A DNA stretch of 64,000 nucleotides from NCBI RefSeq assembly GCF_051401765.1, contig NW_027480468.1, positions 2,170,001 to 2,234,000 on the forward strand, in the 5' to 3' direction. The notes beneath the pieces were generated by a model that was given only the letters and a program-made list of their open reading frames with translations, made no database searches and was not told the DNA's origin. This DNA comes from Calliopsis andreniformis (lineage: Eukaryota; Arthropoda; Insecta; Hymenoptera; Andrenidae). Of the stretch, positions 24,181-36,507 are shown piece by piece (positions within the stretch are counted from its first letter, which is position 1; the number at the start of each line of letters is the position of its first letter). A program made the translations under genes and the position numbers.

Positions 24181-27100
24181 AATCTTCAATCCTCAGTACC
24201 CAATCATCAATCCTCAATCCTCAGCCCTCAATCCTCAAACCTCAATCCTCAACCCTCAGCACTCATTCTCAATCCTCGATCCTCAATACTCAATCCTCAA
24301 TCTTCAATCCTCAATACTCAATCTTCAATCCTCAATCCTCAATCCTCAATCCACAATCCTCAATCCTCAATCCTCAGGCTTCAATACTCAATCTTCAGTA
24401 CTCAATCCTCAATCCTCAATCCTCAATCCTCAATCCTCAACCCCCAATCCTCATTCCTCAAACCACAACCCTCAGCCCTCAGTCCTCATCCTCAGTTCTC
24501 AATTCTCAATCCTCAGGCCTCAATCCTCAATCCTCAATCCTCATTCTACAATCCTCAATACCCAATCCTCAATCTTCAATCCTCAATCCTCAATCCTCAA
24601 TTCTCAATCCTCTATCCTCAATCCTCAGACCTCAAACGTCAATATTCAATCCTCAGTCCTGGTCCCCAATCCACAACCCTCAATCCTCAATCCTCAATCT
24701 TCAATCATCAATATTCAATCTTCAGACCTCAATCCTCAATCTTCAATCCTCAATCCTCAAAGTTCAATCCTCAATACCCAATCCTCAATCTTCAATCCTC
24801 AATCCTCAATCCTCAATCCTCTATCCTCAATCCTCAGTCCTCAAGCCTCAATCCTCGCTCCTCAAACCACAATCCTGAATCCTCAATACTGAATCCTCAA
24901 TCCTGAATCCTCAATCCTCAATACTCAATCCTCAATATTCAATCCGCAATACCAAATCCTCAATCTTCAATCCTCAATCCTCAATCCTCAATCCTCAATC
25001 CTCAATCATCAATCATCAATATTCAATCTTCAGTCCTCAATCCTGAATCCACAATCCTCAATCCTCAATACTCAGTACTCAATCCTCAATCCTCAATCCT
25101 CAATACTCAGTACTCAATCCTCAATCCTCAATCTTCAATCATCAATACACAATCTTCAATCCTCAATCCTCAATTCTCAATCCTCAATCCTCAATCCTGA
25201 GTCCTCATTCTTCAATCCTCAATACAGAATCCTCAATCTTCAATCCTCAATCCTCAATCCTCAATTCTCAATCCTCTATCCTCAATCCTCAGACCTCATA
25301 CATCAATACTCAACCCTCAGTCCTCGACCTGAATCCACAACCCTCAATCCTCAATCCTCAACCTTCAATCATCAATATTCAATCTTCAATCCTCAACCCT
25401 CAATCCTCAATCCTCAATCCTCAATCCTCAATGATCAATCCTCAATACCCAATCTTCAATCTTCAATCCTCGATCCTCAATCCTCAATCCCCAATTCTCA
25501 ATCCTCAATCCTCAGTCCTCAAACCACAGTCCTGAATCCTCAATCCTGAATCCTCAATCTTCAGCCCTCAGTCCTCAACAATCAGTTGTCAATCCTCAAT
25601 CCTCACTAGAATATCCTCAGTTCAGAGTTTTCCATACGCAATACTCAATCTGCAACCTTCATATCTCTATCCACAAACATCAATTCTCATCACTCAGCCA
25701 TCAACACTCAGTCCCCTATCCTCAATCTTCAATAGTCAATCCTCAATCCTCAATCCTCAATCCTCAATCTTCAATCCTCAATAGTGAATCTTCAACCCTC
25801 AATCCACAATCCTCAATCCTCAATCTTCAATACTCAATCCTCAATCCTCAATCCTCAATCCTCATTCTTCAATCCTCAATACCCAATCCTCAATCTTCAA
25901 TCCTCAATCCTCAATCCTCAATTCTCAATCCTCAATCCTCAGTCCTCAGTCCTCAAACCTCAATCCTCAAGCCTCAGCCCTCATCGTCAATCCTCAATCC
26001 ACAATCCTCAATCCTCAATCCTCAATCTTCAATCCTGAATACACAATCTTCAATCCTCAATCCTCAATTCTCAATCCTCAATACTCAATCCTCAATCGTC
26101 AATCCTCAATCCCCAATCCTCAATCTTCAATACTCAATCCTCAATCCTCATTCCTCAATCCTCAGTAATCAATCCTCAATACTCAATCTTCAAACTTCAA
26201 TCCTCAATCCTCGATCCTCAATCCTCAATCCTCAGTCCCCAATCATCAATCTTCAATCCTCAATCCTCAATACTCAATCTTCAATGCTCAATCCTCAATC
26301 CTCAATTCTCAATCCTCAACGTTAAATCCTCAATAACCAATCTTCAATCTTCAATCCTCGATCCTCAATCCTCAATCCCCAATACTCAATACTCAATCCT
26401 CAGTCCTCAAACCACAATCCTGAATCCTCAATCCTGAATCCTCAATCTTCAGCCCTCAGGCCTCAACAATCAGTTGTCAATCCTCAATCCTCACTAGAAT
26501 ACCCTCAGTTCAGAGCTTTCCATACGCAATACTCAATCTGCAATCTTCATATCTCTATCCACAAACATCAATTCTCATCACTCAACCCTCAACACTCAGT
26601 CCACAATCCTCAAACATCAGTCCTCAATACTCAATGTCCAATCCTCAATCCTCAATCTTCAATCCTCAGTACTCAATCCTCAATCGCCGATCCTCAATCC
26701 CCAATCCTCAATCTTCAATCCACAATCCTCAATCCTCAATCCTCAATCCCCAGACCTCAAACATCAATACTCAACCCTCAGTCCTCGTCCTCAATCCACA
26801 ACCCTCAATCCTCAATCCACAATCTTCAATCATCAATATTCAATCTTCAGTCCTCAATCCTCAATCCTCAATCCTCAATGTTCAATCCGCAATACCCAAT
26901 CCTCAATCTTCAATCCTCAATCCACAATCCTCAATCCTCAATCCTCAATCCTCAATCCTCAGTCCTCAAACCTCAATCCTGAATCCTCAATCCTGAATCC
27001 TCAATCTTCAGACCTCAGTCCTCAACAATCAGTTGTCAATTCTCAATCCTCAATAGAATATCATCAATTCACAGATTCAATACTCAATACTCAATCTGCA

Positions 27101-27720
27101 ATCTTTAAATCTCTATCCTCAAACACCAATTCTCATCACTCAACCCTCAATACTCAGTCCCCAGTCCTCAATCTTCAATCCTCAATCCTCAATCCTCAAT
27201 CCTCAATCCTCAACAATCAATCCTCAATACTCAATCTTCAATCCTCAATCCTCAATCCTCAATACTCAATCTTCAATCCTCAATCCTCAATCCTCAATCA
27301 TCAATCTTCAATCATCAATATTGAATCTTCAGTCCTCAATCCTCAATCCTCAATCCTCAATGTTCAATCCGCAATACCCAATCCTCAATCTTCAATCCTC
27401 AATCCTCCATGCTCAATCCTGAATCCTCAATCCTCATCCTCTATCCTCAATCCTCAGTCCTCAAACCTCAATCCTGGATGCTCAATCCTGAATCCTCAAT
27501 CTTCAGAACTCAGCCCTCAACAATCAGTTGTCAATTCTTAATCCTCAATAGAATATCATCAATTCACAGTTTTCAATACTCAATCCTCAATCTGCAATCC
27601 TTAAATCTCTGTCCACAAACACCAATTCTCATCACTCAACCCTCAACACTCAGTCCCCTGTCCTCAATTTTCAATCCTCAATCCTCAATACTCAATCCTG
27701 AATCCTCAATCCTCAATCCT
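24180..27720 (+). repeat. 3.54-kb higher-order repeat, copy 1
   Basis: Recurs from 27721 at an offset of 3541. The offset changes to 3485 after 29400, because copy 2 lacks 56 bp (8 heptamers). Landmarks are 24180/27721, 25784/29325 and 26634/30119. It holds alpha islands with cores near 25605, 26492, 27052 and 27548, H modules, and slips such as TGGTCC near 24660. The last 70 bp before 27720 are not matched in copy 2. Confidence 0.85.
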
Positions 27721-30700
27721 CAATCTTCAATCCTCAGTACCCAATCATCAATCCTCAATCCTCAGTCCTCAATCCTCAAACCTCAATCCTCAACCCTCAG
27801 CACTCATTCTCAATCCTCGATCCTCAATACTCAATCCTCAATCTTCAATCCTCAATACTCAATCTTCAATCCTCAATCCTCAATCCTCAATCCACAATCC
27901 TCAATCCTCAATCCTCAGGCTTCAATACTCAATCTTCAGTACTCAATCCTCAATCCTCAATCCTCAATCCTCAATCCTCAACCCCCAATCCTCATTCCTC
28001 AAACCACAACCCTCAGCCCTCAGTCCTCATCCTCAGTTCTCAATTCTCAATCCTCAGGCCTCAATCCTCAATCCTCAATCCTCATTCTACAATCCTCAAT
28101 ACCCAATCCTCAATCTTCAATCCTCAATCCTCAATCCTCAATTCTCAATCCTCTATCCTCAATCCTCAGACCTCAAACGTCAATATTCAATCCTCAGTCC
28201 TGGTCCCCAATCCACAACCCTCAATCCTCAATCCTCAATCTTCAATCATCAATATTCAATCTTCAGACCTCAATCCTCAATCTTCAATCCTCAATCCTCA
28301 AAGTTCAATCCTCAATACCCAATCCTCAATCTTCAATCCTCAATCCTCAATCCTCAATCCTCTATCCTCAATCCTCAGTTCTCAAGCCTCAATCCTCTCT
28401 CCTCAAACCACAATCCTGAATCCTCAATACTGAATCCTCAATCCTGAATCCTCAATCCTCAATACTCAATCCTCAATATTCAATCCGCAATACCAAATCC
28501 TCAATCTTCAATCCTCAATCCTCAATCCTCAATCCTCAATCCTCAATCATCAATCATCAATATTCAATCTTCAGTCCTCAATCCTGAATCCACAATCCTC
28601 AATCCTCAATACTCAGTACTCAATCCTCAATCCTCAATCCTCAATACTCAGTACTCAATCCTCAATCCTCAATCTTCAATCGTCAATACACAATCTTCAA
28701 TCCTCAATCCTCAATTCTCAATCCTCAATCCTCAATCCTGAGTCCTCATTCTTCAATCCTCAATACAGAATCCTCAATCTTCAATCCTCAATCCTCAATC
28801 CTCAATTCTCAATCCTCTATCCTCAATCCTCAGACCTCAAACATCAATACTCAACCCTCAGTCCTCGACCTGAATCCACAACCCTCAATCCTCAATCCTC
28901 AACCTTCAATCATCAATATTCAATCTTCAATCCTCAACCCTCAATCCTCAATCCTCAATCCTCAATCCTCAATGATCAATCCTCAATACCCAATCTTCAA
29001 TCTTCAATCCTCGATCCTCAATCCTCAATCCCCAATTCTCAATCCTCAATCCTCAGTCCTCAAACCACAGTCCTGAATCCTCAATCCTGAATCCTCAATC
29101 TTCAGCCCTCAGTCCTCAACAATCAGTTGTCAATCCTCAATCCTCACTAGAATATCCTCAGTTCAGAGTTTTCCATACGCAATACTCAATCTGCAACCTT
29201 CATATCTCTATCCACAAACATCAATTCTCATCACTCAGCCATCAACACTCAGTCCCCTATCCTCAATCTTCAATAGTCAATCCTCAATCCTCAATCCTCA
29301 ATCCTCAATCTTCAATCCTCAATAGTGAATCTTCAACCCTCAATCCACAATCCTCAATCCTCAATCTTCAATACTCAATCCTCAATCCTCAATCCTCAAT
29401 CCTCAATTCTCAATCCTCAATCCTCAGTCCTCAGTCCTCAAACCTCAATCCTCAAGCCTCAGCCCTCATCGTCAATCCTCAATCCACAATCCTCAATCCT
29501 CAATCCTCAATCTTCAATCCTGAATACACAATCTTCAATCCTCAATCCTCAATTCTCAATCCTCAATACTCAATCCTCAATCGTCAATCCTCAATCCCCA
29601 ATCCTCAATCTTCAATACTCAATCCTCAATCCTCATTCCTCAATCCTCAGTAATCAATCCTCAATACTCAATCTTCAAACTTCAATCCTCAATCCTCGAT
29701 CCTCAATCCTCAATCCTCAGTCCCCAATCATCAATCTTCAATCCTCAATCCTCAATACTCAATCTTCAATGCTCAATCCTCAATCCTCAATCCTCAATCC
29801 TCAACGTTAAATCCTCAATAACCAATCTTCAATCTTCAATCCTCGATCCTCAATCCTCAATCCCCAATACTCAATACTCAATCCTCAGTCCTCAAACCAC
29901 AATCCTGAATCCTCAATCCTGAATCCTCAATCTTCAGCCCTCAGGCCTCAACAATCAGTTGTCAATCCTCAATCCTCACTAGAATACCCTCAGTTCAGAG
30001 CTTTCCATACGCAATACTCAATCTGCAATCTTCATATCTCTATCCACAAACATCAATTCTCATCACTCAACCCTCAACACTCAGTCCACAATCCTCAAAC
30101 ATCAGTCCTCAATACTCAATGTCCAATCCTCAATCCTCAATCTTCAATCCTCAGTACTCAATCCTCAATCGCCGATCCTCAATCCCCAATCCTCAATCTT
30201 CAATCCACAATCCTCAATCCTCAATCCTCAATCCCCAGACCTCAAACATCAATACTCAACCCTCAGTCCTCGTCCTCAATCCACAACCCTCAATCCTCAA
30301 TCCACAATCTTCAATCATCAATATTCAATCTTCAGTCCTCAATCCTCAATCCTCAATCCTCAATGTTCAATCCGCAATACCCAATCCTCAATCTTCAATC
30401 CTCAATCCACAATCCTCAATCCTCAATCCTCAATCCTCAATCCTCAGTCCTCAAACCTCAATCCTGAATCCTCAATCCTGAATCCTCAATCTTCAGACCT
30501 CAGTCCTCAACAATCAGTTGTCAATTCTCAATCCTCAATAGAATATCATCAATTCACAGATTCAATACTCAATACTCAATCTGCAATCTTTAAATCTCTA
30601 TCCTCAAACACCAATTCTCATCACTCAACCCTCAATACTCAGTCCCCAGTCCTCAATCTTCAATCCTCAATCCTCAATCCTCAATCCTCAATCCTCAACA

Positions 30701-31134
30701 ATCAATCCTCAATACTCAATCTTCAATCCTCAATCCTCAATCCTCAATACTCAATCTTCAATCCTCAATCCTCAATCCTCAATCATCAATCTTCAATCAT
30801 CAATATTGAATCTTCAGTCCTCAATCCTCAATCCTCAATCCTCAATGTTCAATCCGCAATACCCAATCCTCAATCTTCAATCCTCAATCCTCAATGCTCA
30901 ATCCTCAATCCTCAATCCTCATCCTCTATCCTCAATCCTCAGTCCTCAAACCTCAATCCTGGATGCTCAATCCTGAATCCTCAATCTTCAGACCTCAGCC
31001 CTCAACAATCAGATGTCAATTCTTAATCCTCAATAGAATATCATCAATTCACAGTTTTCAATACTCAATCCTCAATCTGCAATCCCTAAATCTCTGTCCA
31101 CAAACACCAATTCTCATCACTCAACCCTCAACAC
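27721..31134 (+). repeat. 3.54-kb higher-order repeat, copy 2
   Basis: Direct tandem copy of 24180-27650. Alpha cores lie near 29146, 29977, 30537 and 31031. A 56-bp deletion falls near 29400: the TCATTCT-containing stretch seen at 25860-25915 is missing. Both copies share a 1-nt deletion that makes an ACAGATT-CAATAC junction, at 27071 and 30556, which marks common descent. Confidence 0.85.
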
Positions 31135-34100
31135 TCAGTCCACAATCCTCAAACTTCAGTCCTCAATACTCAATGTTCAATCCTCAATCCTCAATCTTCA
31201 ATCCTCAGTACTCAATCCTCAACAGCCGATCCTCAATCACCAATCCTCAATCTTCAATCCTCAATCCTCAATCCTCAATCCTCAATCCTCAATCCTGAAT
31301 CCTCAATCCTCAATCCACAGCCCTCAATCTTCAATCCTCAATCATCAATCATCATTATTCAGTCTTCCGTCCTCAATCCTCAATCCTCAATCCTCAATCC
31401 TCAATCCTCAATGTTCAATCCGCAATCCTCAATCCTCAATCCTCAGTCCTCAAACCTCAATCCTCAATTCTCAATCTTCAATCTTCAATCCTCAGACCTC
31501 AAACATCAATCCTAGATCCTCGATCCTGAATCCTCAATCTTCAGCCCTCAGTCCTCAACAACCAGTATGTCAATCCTCAATCCTCAATAGAATATCCTCA
31601 TTTCACAGTTTTCAATACTCAATACCCAATCTGCAATCTTCATATCTCTATCCACAAACATCAATTCTCATCACTCAACCCTCAACACTCAGTCCACAAT
31701 CCTCAAACATCAGTCCTCAATACTCAATGTCCAATCCTCAATCCTCAATCTTCAATCCTCAGTACTCAATCTTCAATCGCCGATCCTCAATCCCCAATCC
31801 TCAATCTTCAATCCACAATCCTCAATCCTCAATCCTCAATCCCCAGACCTCAAACATCAATACTCAACCCTCAGTCCTCGTCCTCAATCCACAACCCTCA
31901 ATCCTCAATCCACAATCTTCAATCATCAATATTCAATCTTCAGTCCTCAATCCTCAATCCTCAATCCTCAATGTTCAATCCGCAATACCCAATCCTCAAT
32001 CTTCAATCCTCAATCCACAATCCTCAATCCTCAATCCTCAATCCTCAATCCTCAGTCCTCAAACCACAATCCTGAATCCTCAATCCTGAATCCTCAATCT
32101 TCAGACCTCAGTCCTCAACAATCAGTTGTCAATTCTCAATCCTCAATAGAATATCATCAATTCACAGATTCAATACTCAATACTCAATCTGCAATCTTCA
32201 TATCTCTATCCACAAACATCAATTCTCATCACTCAACCCTCAACACTCAGTCCACAATCCTCAAACATCAGTCCTCAATACTCAATGTCCAATCCTCAAT
32301 CCTCAATCTTCAATCCTCAGTACTCAATCTTCAATCGCCGATCCTCAATCCCCAATCCTCAATCTTCAATCCACAATCCTCAATCCTCAATCCTCAATCC
32401 CCAGACCTCAAACATCAATACTCAACCCTCAGTCCTCGTCCTCAATCCACAACCCTCAATCCTCAATCCACAATCTTCAATCATCAATATTCAATCTTCA
32501 GTCCTCAATCCTCAATCCTCAATCCTCAATGTTCAATCCGCAATACCCAATCCTCAATCTTCAATCCTCAATCCACAATCCTCAATCCTCAATCCTCAAT
32601 CCTCAATCCTCAGTCCTCAAACCACAATCCTGAATCCTCAATCCTGAATCCTCAATCTTCAGACCTCAGTCCTCAACAATCAGTTGTCAATTCTCAATCC
32701 TCAATAGAATATCATCAATTCACAGATTCAATACTCAATACTCAATCTGCAATCTTTAAATCTCTATCCTCAAACACCAATTCTCATCACTCAACCCTCA
32801 ATACTCAGTCCCCAGTCCTCAATCTTCAATCCTCAATCCTCAATCCTCAATCCTCAATCCTCAACAATCAATCCTCAATACTCAATCTTCAATCCTCAAT
32901 CCTCAATCCTCAATACTCAATCTTCAATCCTCAATCCTCAATCCTCAATCATCAATCTTCAATCATCAATATTGAATCTTCAGTCCTCAATCCTCAATCC
33001 TCAATCCTCAATGTTCAATCCGCAATACCCAATCCTCAATCTTCAATCCTCAATCCTCAATGCTCAATCCTCAATCCTCAATCCTCATCCTCTATCCTCA
33101 ATCCTCAGTCCTCAAACCTCAATCCTGGATGCTCAATCCTGAATCCTCAATCTTCAGACCTCAGCCCTCAACAATCAGATGTCAATTCTTAATCCTCAAT
33201 AGAATATCATCAATTCACAGTTTTCAATACTCAATCCTCAATCTGCAATCCCTAAATCTCTGTCCACAAACACCAATTCTCATCACTCAACCCTCAACAC
33301 TCAGTCCACAATCCTCAAACTTCAGTCCTCAATACTCAATGTTCAATCCTCAATCCTCAATCTTCAATCCTCAGTACTCAATCCTCAACAGCCGATCCTC
33401 AATCACCAATCCTCAATCTTCAATCCTCAATCCTCAATCCTCAATCCTCAATCCTCAATCCTCAATCCCCGGACCTCAAACATCAATACTCAACCCTCAG
33501 TCCTCGTCCTCAATCCACAACACTCAATCCTCAATCCACAAACTTCAATCATCAATATTCAATCTTCAGTCCCCAATCCTCAATCCCCAGTCCTCAATCT
33601 TCAATCCTCAATCCTCAATCCTCAATCCTCAAACCTCAACATTCAATCCTCAATACTCAATCTTCAATCCTCAATCCTCAATCCTCAATCCTCAATCTTC
33701 AATACTCAATCCTCAATCCTCAATCCTCAATCCTCATTCTTCAATCCTCAATACCCAATCCTCAATCTTCAATCCTCAATCCTCAATCCTCAATTCTCAA
33801 TCCTCAATCCTCAGTCCTCAGTCCTCAAACCTCAATCCTCAAGCCTCAGCCCTGATCGTGAATCCTCAATCCTCAATCCTCAATCCCCAATCCTCAATCT
33901 TCAATCCTGAATACACAATCTTCAATCCTCAATCCTCAATTCTCAATCCTCAATACTCAATCCTCAATCGTCAATCCTCAATCCCCAATCCTCAATCTTC
34001 AATCCTCAATCCTGAATCCTCAATCCTCAATCCACAGACCTCAATCCTCAATCCTCAATCATCAATCATCATTATTCAGTCTTCCGTCCTCAATCCTCAA

Positions 34101-34300
34101 TCCTCAATCCTCAATCCTCAATCCTCAATGTTCAATCCGCAATCCTCAATCCTCAATCCTCAGTCCTCAAACCTCAATCCTCAATTCTCAATCTTCAATC
34201 TTCAATCCTCAGACCTCAAACATCAATCCTAGATCCTCGATCCTGAATCCTCAATCTTCAGCCCTCAGTCCTCAACAACCAGTATGTCAATCCTCAATCC
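31135..34300 (+). repeat. Composite of 558-bp and 2166-bp repeats
   Basis: About 30475-31300 is repeated at 32641-33466 (offset 2166), with the shared 1-nt deletion at 30556 and 32722. Inside lies the 558-bp tandem pair listed separately. From 33301 the sequence follows 18242 onward (offset about 15059), then the 18.8-19.3 kb pattern to about 34030. Alpha cores lie near 31585, 32145, 32702 and 33198. Confidence 0.78.
31640..32755 (+). repeat. 558-bp tandem duplication, two units
   Basis: The landmark TCAATGTCC with its ATG at 31727 recurs at 32285 (offset 558). Each unit holds one alpha island and one H module. It is about 80 repeat units long: 78 heptamers plus two 6-nt units (TCGTCC and the ACAGATT-CAATAC deletion) give 558 exactly. 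Two direct copies run from about 31640 to 32197 and 32198 to 32755. Confidence 0.85.
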
Positions 34301-36507
34301 TCAATAGAATATCCTCAATTCACAGTTTTCAATACTCAATACCCAATCTGCAATCTTCAAACCTCTATCAACAAACATCAATTCTCATCACTCAACCCTC
34401 AACCCTCAGTCCTCAATGTTCAGTCCTCAATCCTCAATTCACAATCCTCAATCGTCAATCTTCAATCCTCAATCCCCAGTCCCCAATCTTCAATGCTCAA
34501 TCTTTAATACTCAATCCTCAATCCACAATCCTCAATCCTCAATATTCAACACACAACCCTCAACCACGAATCCTCAATACACAACAATCAATCCTCAATT
34601 CTCAATACTCAATAAAATATCCTGAATTCTCATGGTTCAATACTCAATCCGCAATATTCAATAATCATATCTCAATCCTCAAACATCAATTCTAAACACT
34701 CAATCCTCAACACTCAGTCCTCTCCCTTCAATCCTCCATCCTCAACCCTCAATCCTCAAGCGTCAATCCTCAATCCTCAATCCTCAACCCTCAATCCTCA
34801 GTCCTCAAACCTCAATCCCGAATCCTCAATCCTGAATCCTCAACCTTCAGCCCTCAGTCCTCAGCAATCAATTGTCAATCCTCAATCCTCAATAGAATAT
34901 CCTCAATTGACAGCTTTCAATACTCAATCCCCATTCTTCAATCTTCAAATCTCAATCCACAAACATCAATTCCCATCACTAAACCCTCAACCCTAAGTCC
35001 TCAATCTTCAATCCTCAATCCTCAATCCTCAATCTTCAGTCCTCGATACCCAATCCTCAATCTTCAATCCTCAATCCTCAATTCTCAATCCTCAATCCTC
35101 AATCCTCAATCCTCAGTCCTCAAACCACAATCCTGAATCCTCAATCCTGAAACCTCAATCTTCAGCCCTCAGTCCTCAACAATCAGTTGTCAATCCTCAA
35201 TCCTCAATAGAATATCGTCAGTTCAGAGTTTTCCATACGCAATACTCAATCTGCAATCTTCATATCTCTATCCACAAACATCAATTCTCACCACTCAACC
35301 CTGAACAATCAGTCCCCAATCCTCAATATTCAATCCTCAACCCTCAATCCTCAATCCTCAATCCTCAATCCTCAATCCTCAATCCTCAATCCTCAATCCT
35401 CATTCTTCAATCCTCAATACCCAATCCTAAATCTTCAATCCTCAATCCTCAATCCTCAACCCTCAATCCTCAATCCTCAGTCCTCAGTCCTCAAACCTCA
35501 ATCCTCAACCCTCAGCCCTCACCGTCAATCCTCAATCCTCAATCCTCAATCCTCAATCTTCAATCCTCAATACTCAATCTTCAATCCTCAATCCTCAATT
35601 CTCAATCCTCAATACTCAATCCTCAATCGTCAATCCTCAATCCCCAATCCTCAATCTTCAATACTCAATCCTCAATCCTCATACCTCAATCCTCAGTAAT
35701 CAATCCTCAATACTGAATCTTCAAACTTCAGTCCTCAATCCTCGATCCTCAATCCTCAATCCTCAGTCCCCAATCATCAATCTTCAATCCTCAATCCTCG
35801 ATCCTCAATCCTCAATCCTCAATCCTCAATCCTCAATCCTCAATCTTCAATTCTCAATACTCAATCATCAATCCCCAATCCTCAATCCTCAGTCCTCAAT
35901 CCTCAAACATCAATCCTCAACCCTCAGCCCTCATCCTCAATTCTCAATCCCCAATCCTCAATCCTCAACATTGAATCCTCAATAATCAATCTTCAATCCT
36001 CAATCCTCAGTCCTCAAAACTCAATTCTGAATCCTCAATCCTGAATCCTCAATCTTCAGCCCTCAGTCCTCAACAATCAGTTGTCAATCCTCAATCCTCA
36101 ATAGAATATCCTCAATTCACAGCTTTCAATTCTCCATGCGCAATCTGCAATCTTCAAACCTCTATCCACAAACACCAATTCTCATCACTCAACCCTCAAC
36201 TCTCAGTCCCCAGTCCTCAATCTTCAATCCTCAATCCTCAATCCTCAATCCTCAAACCTCAACATTCAATCCTCAATACTCAATCTTCAATCCTCAATCC
36301 TCAATCCTCAATCCTCAATCTTCAATACTCAATCCTCAATCCTCAATCCTCAATCCTCATTCTTCAATCCTCAATACCCAATCCTGAATCTTCAATCCTC
36401 AATCCTCAATCCTCAATTCTCAATCCTCAATCCTCAGTCCTCAGTCCTCAAACCTCAATCCTCAAGCCTCAATCCTCAATCCTCAATCCTCAATCTTCAA
36501 TTCTCAA
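34301..36507 (+). repeat. Variant heptamers with B-C island pair and alpha islands
   Basis: Alpha core near 34303, beta-B near 34611 and alpha-C near 34890 repeat the 21.9-22.6 kb order. After that the sequence switches to the type seen at 20.4 kb (alpha core near 35206, variant AATATCG), then to the 15.1-15.7 and 19.4-20.1 kb types. An alpha core near 36100 precedes the 3.07-kb block. The pattern is a mosaic of blocks found elsewhere. Confidence 0.75.
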
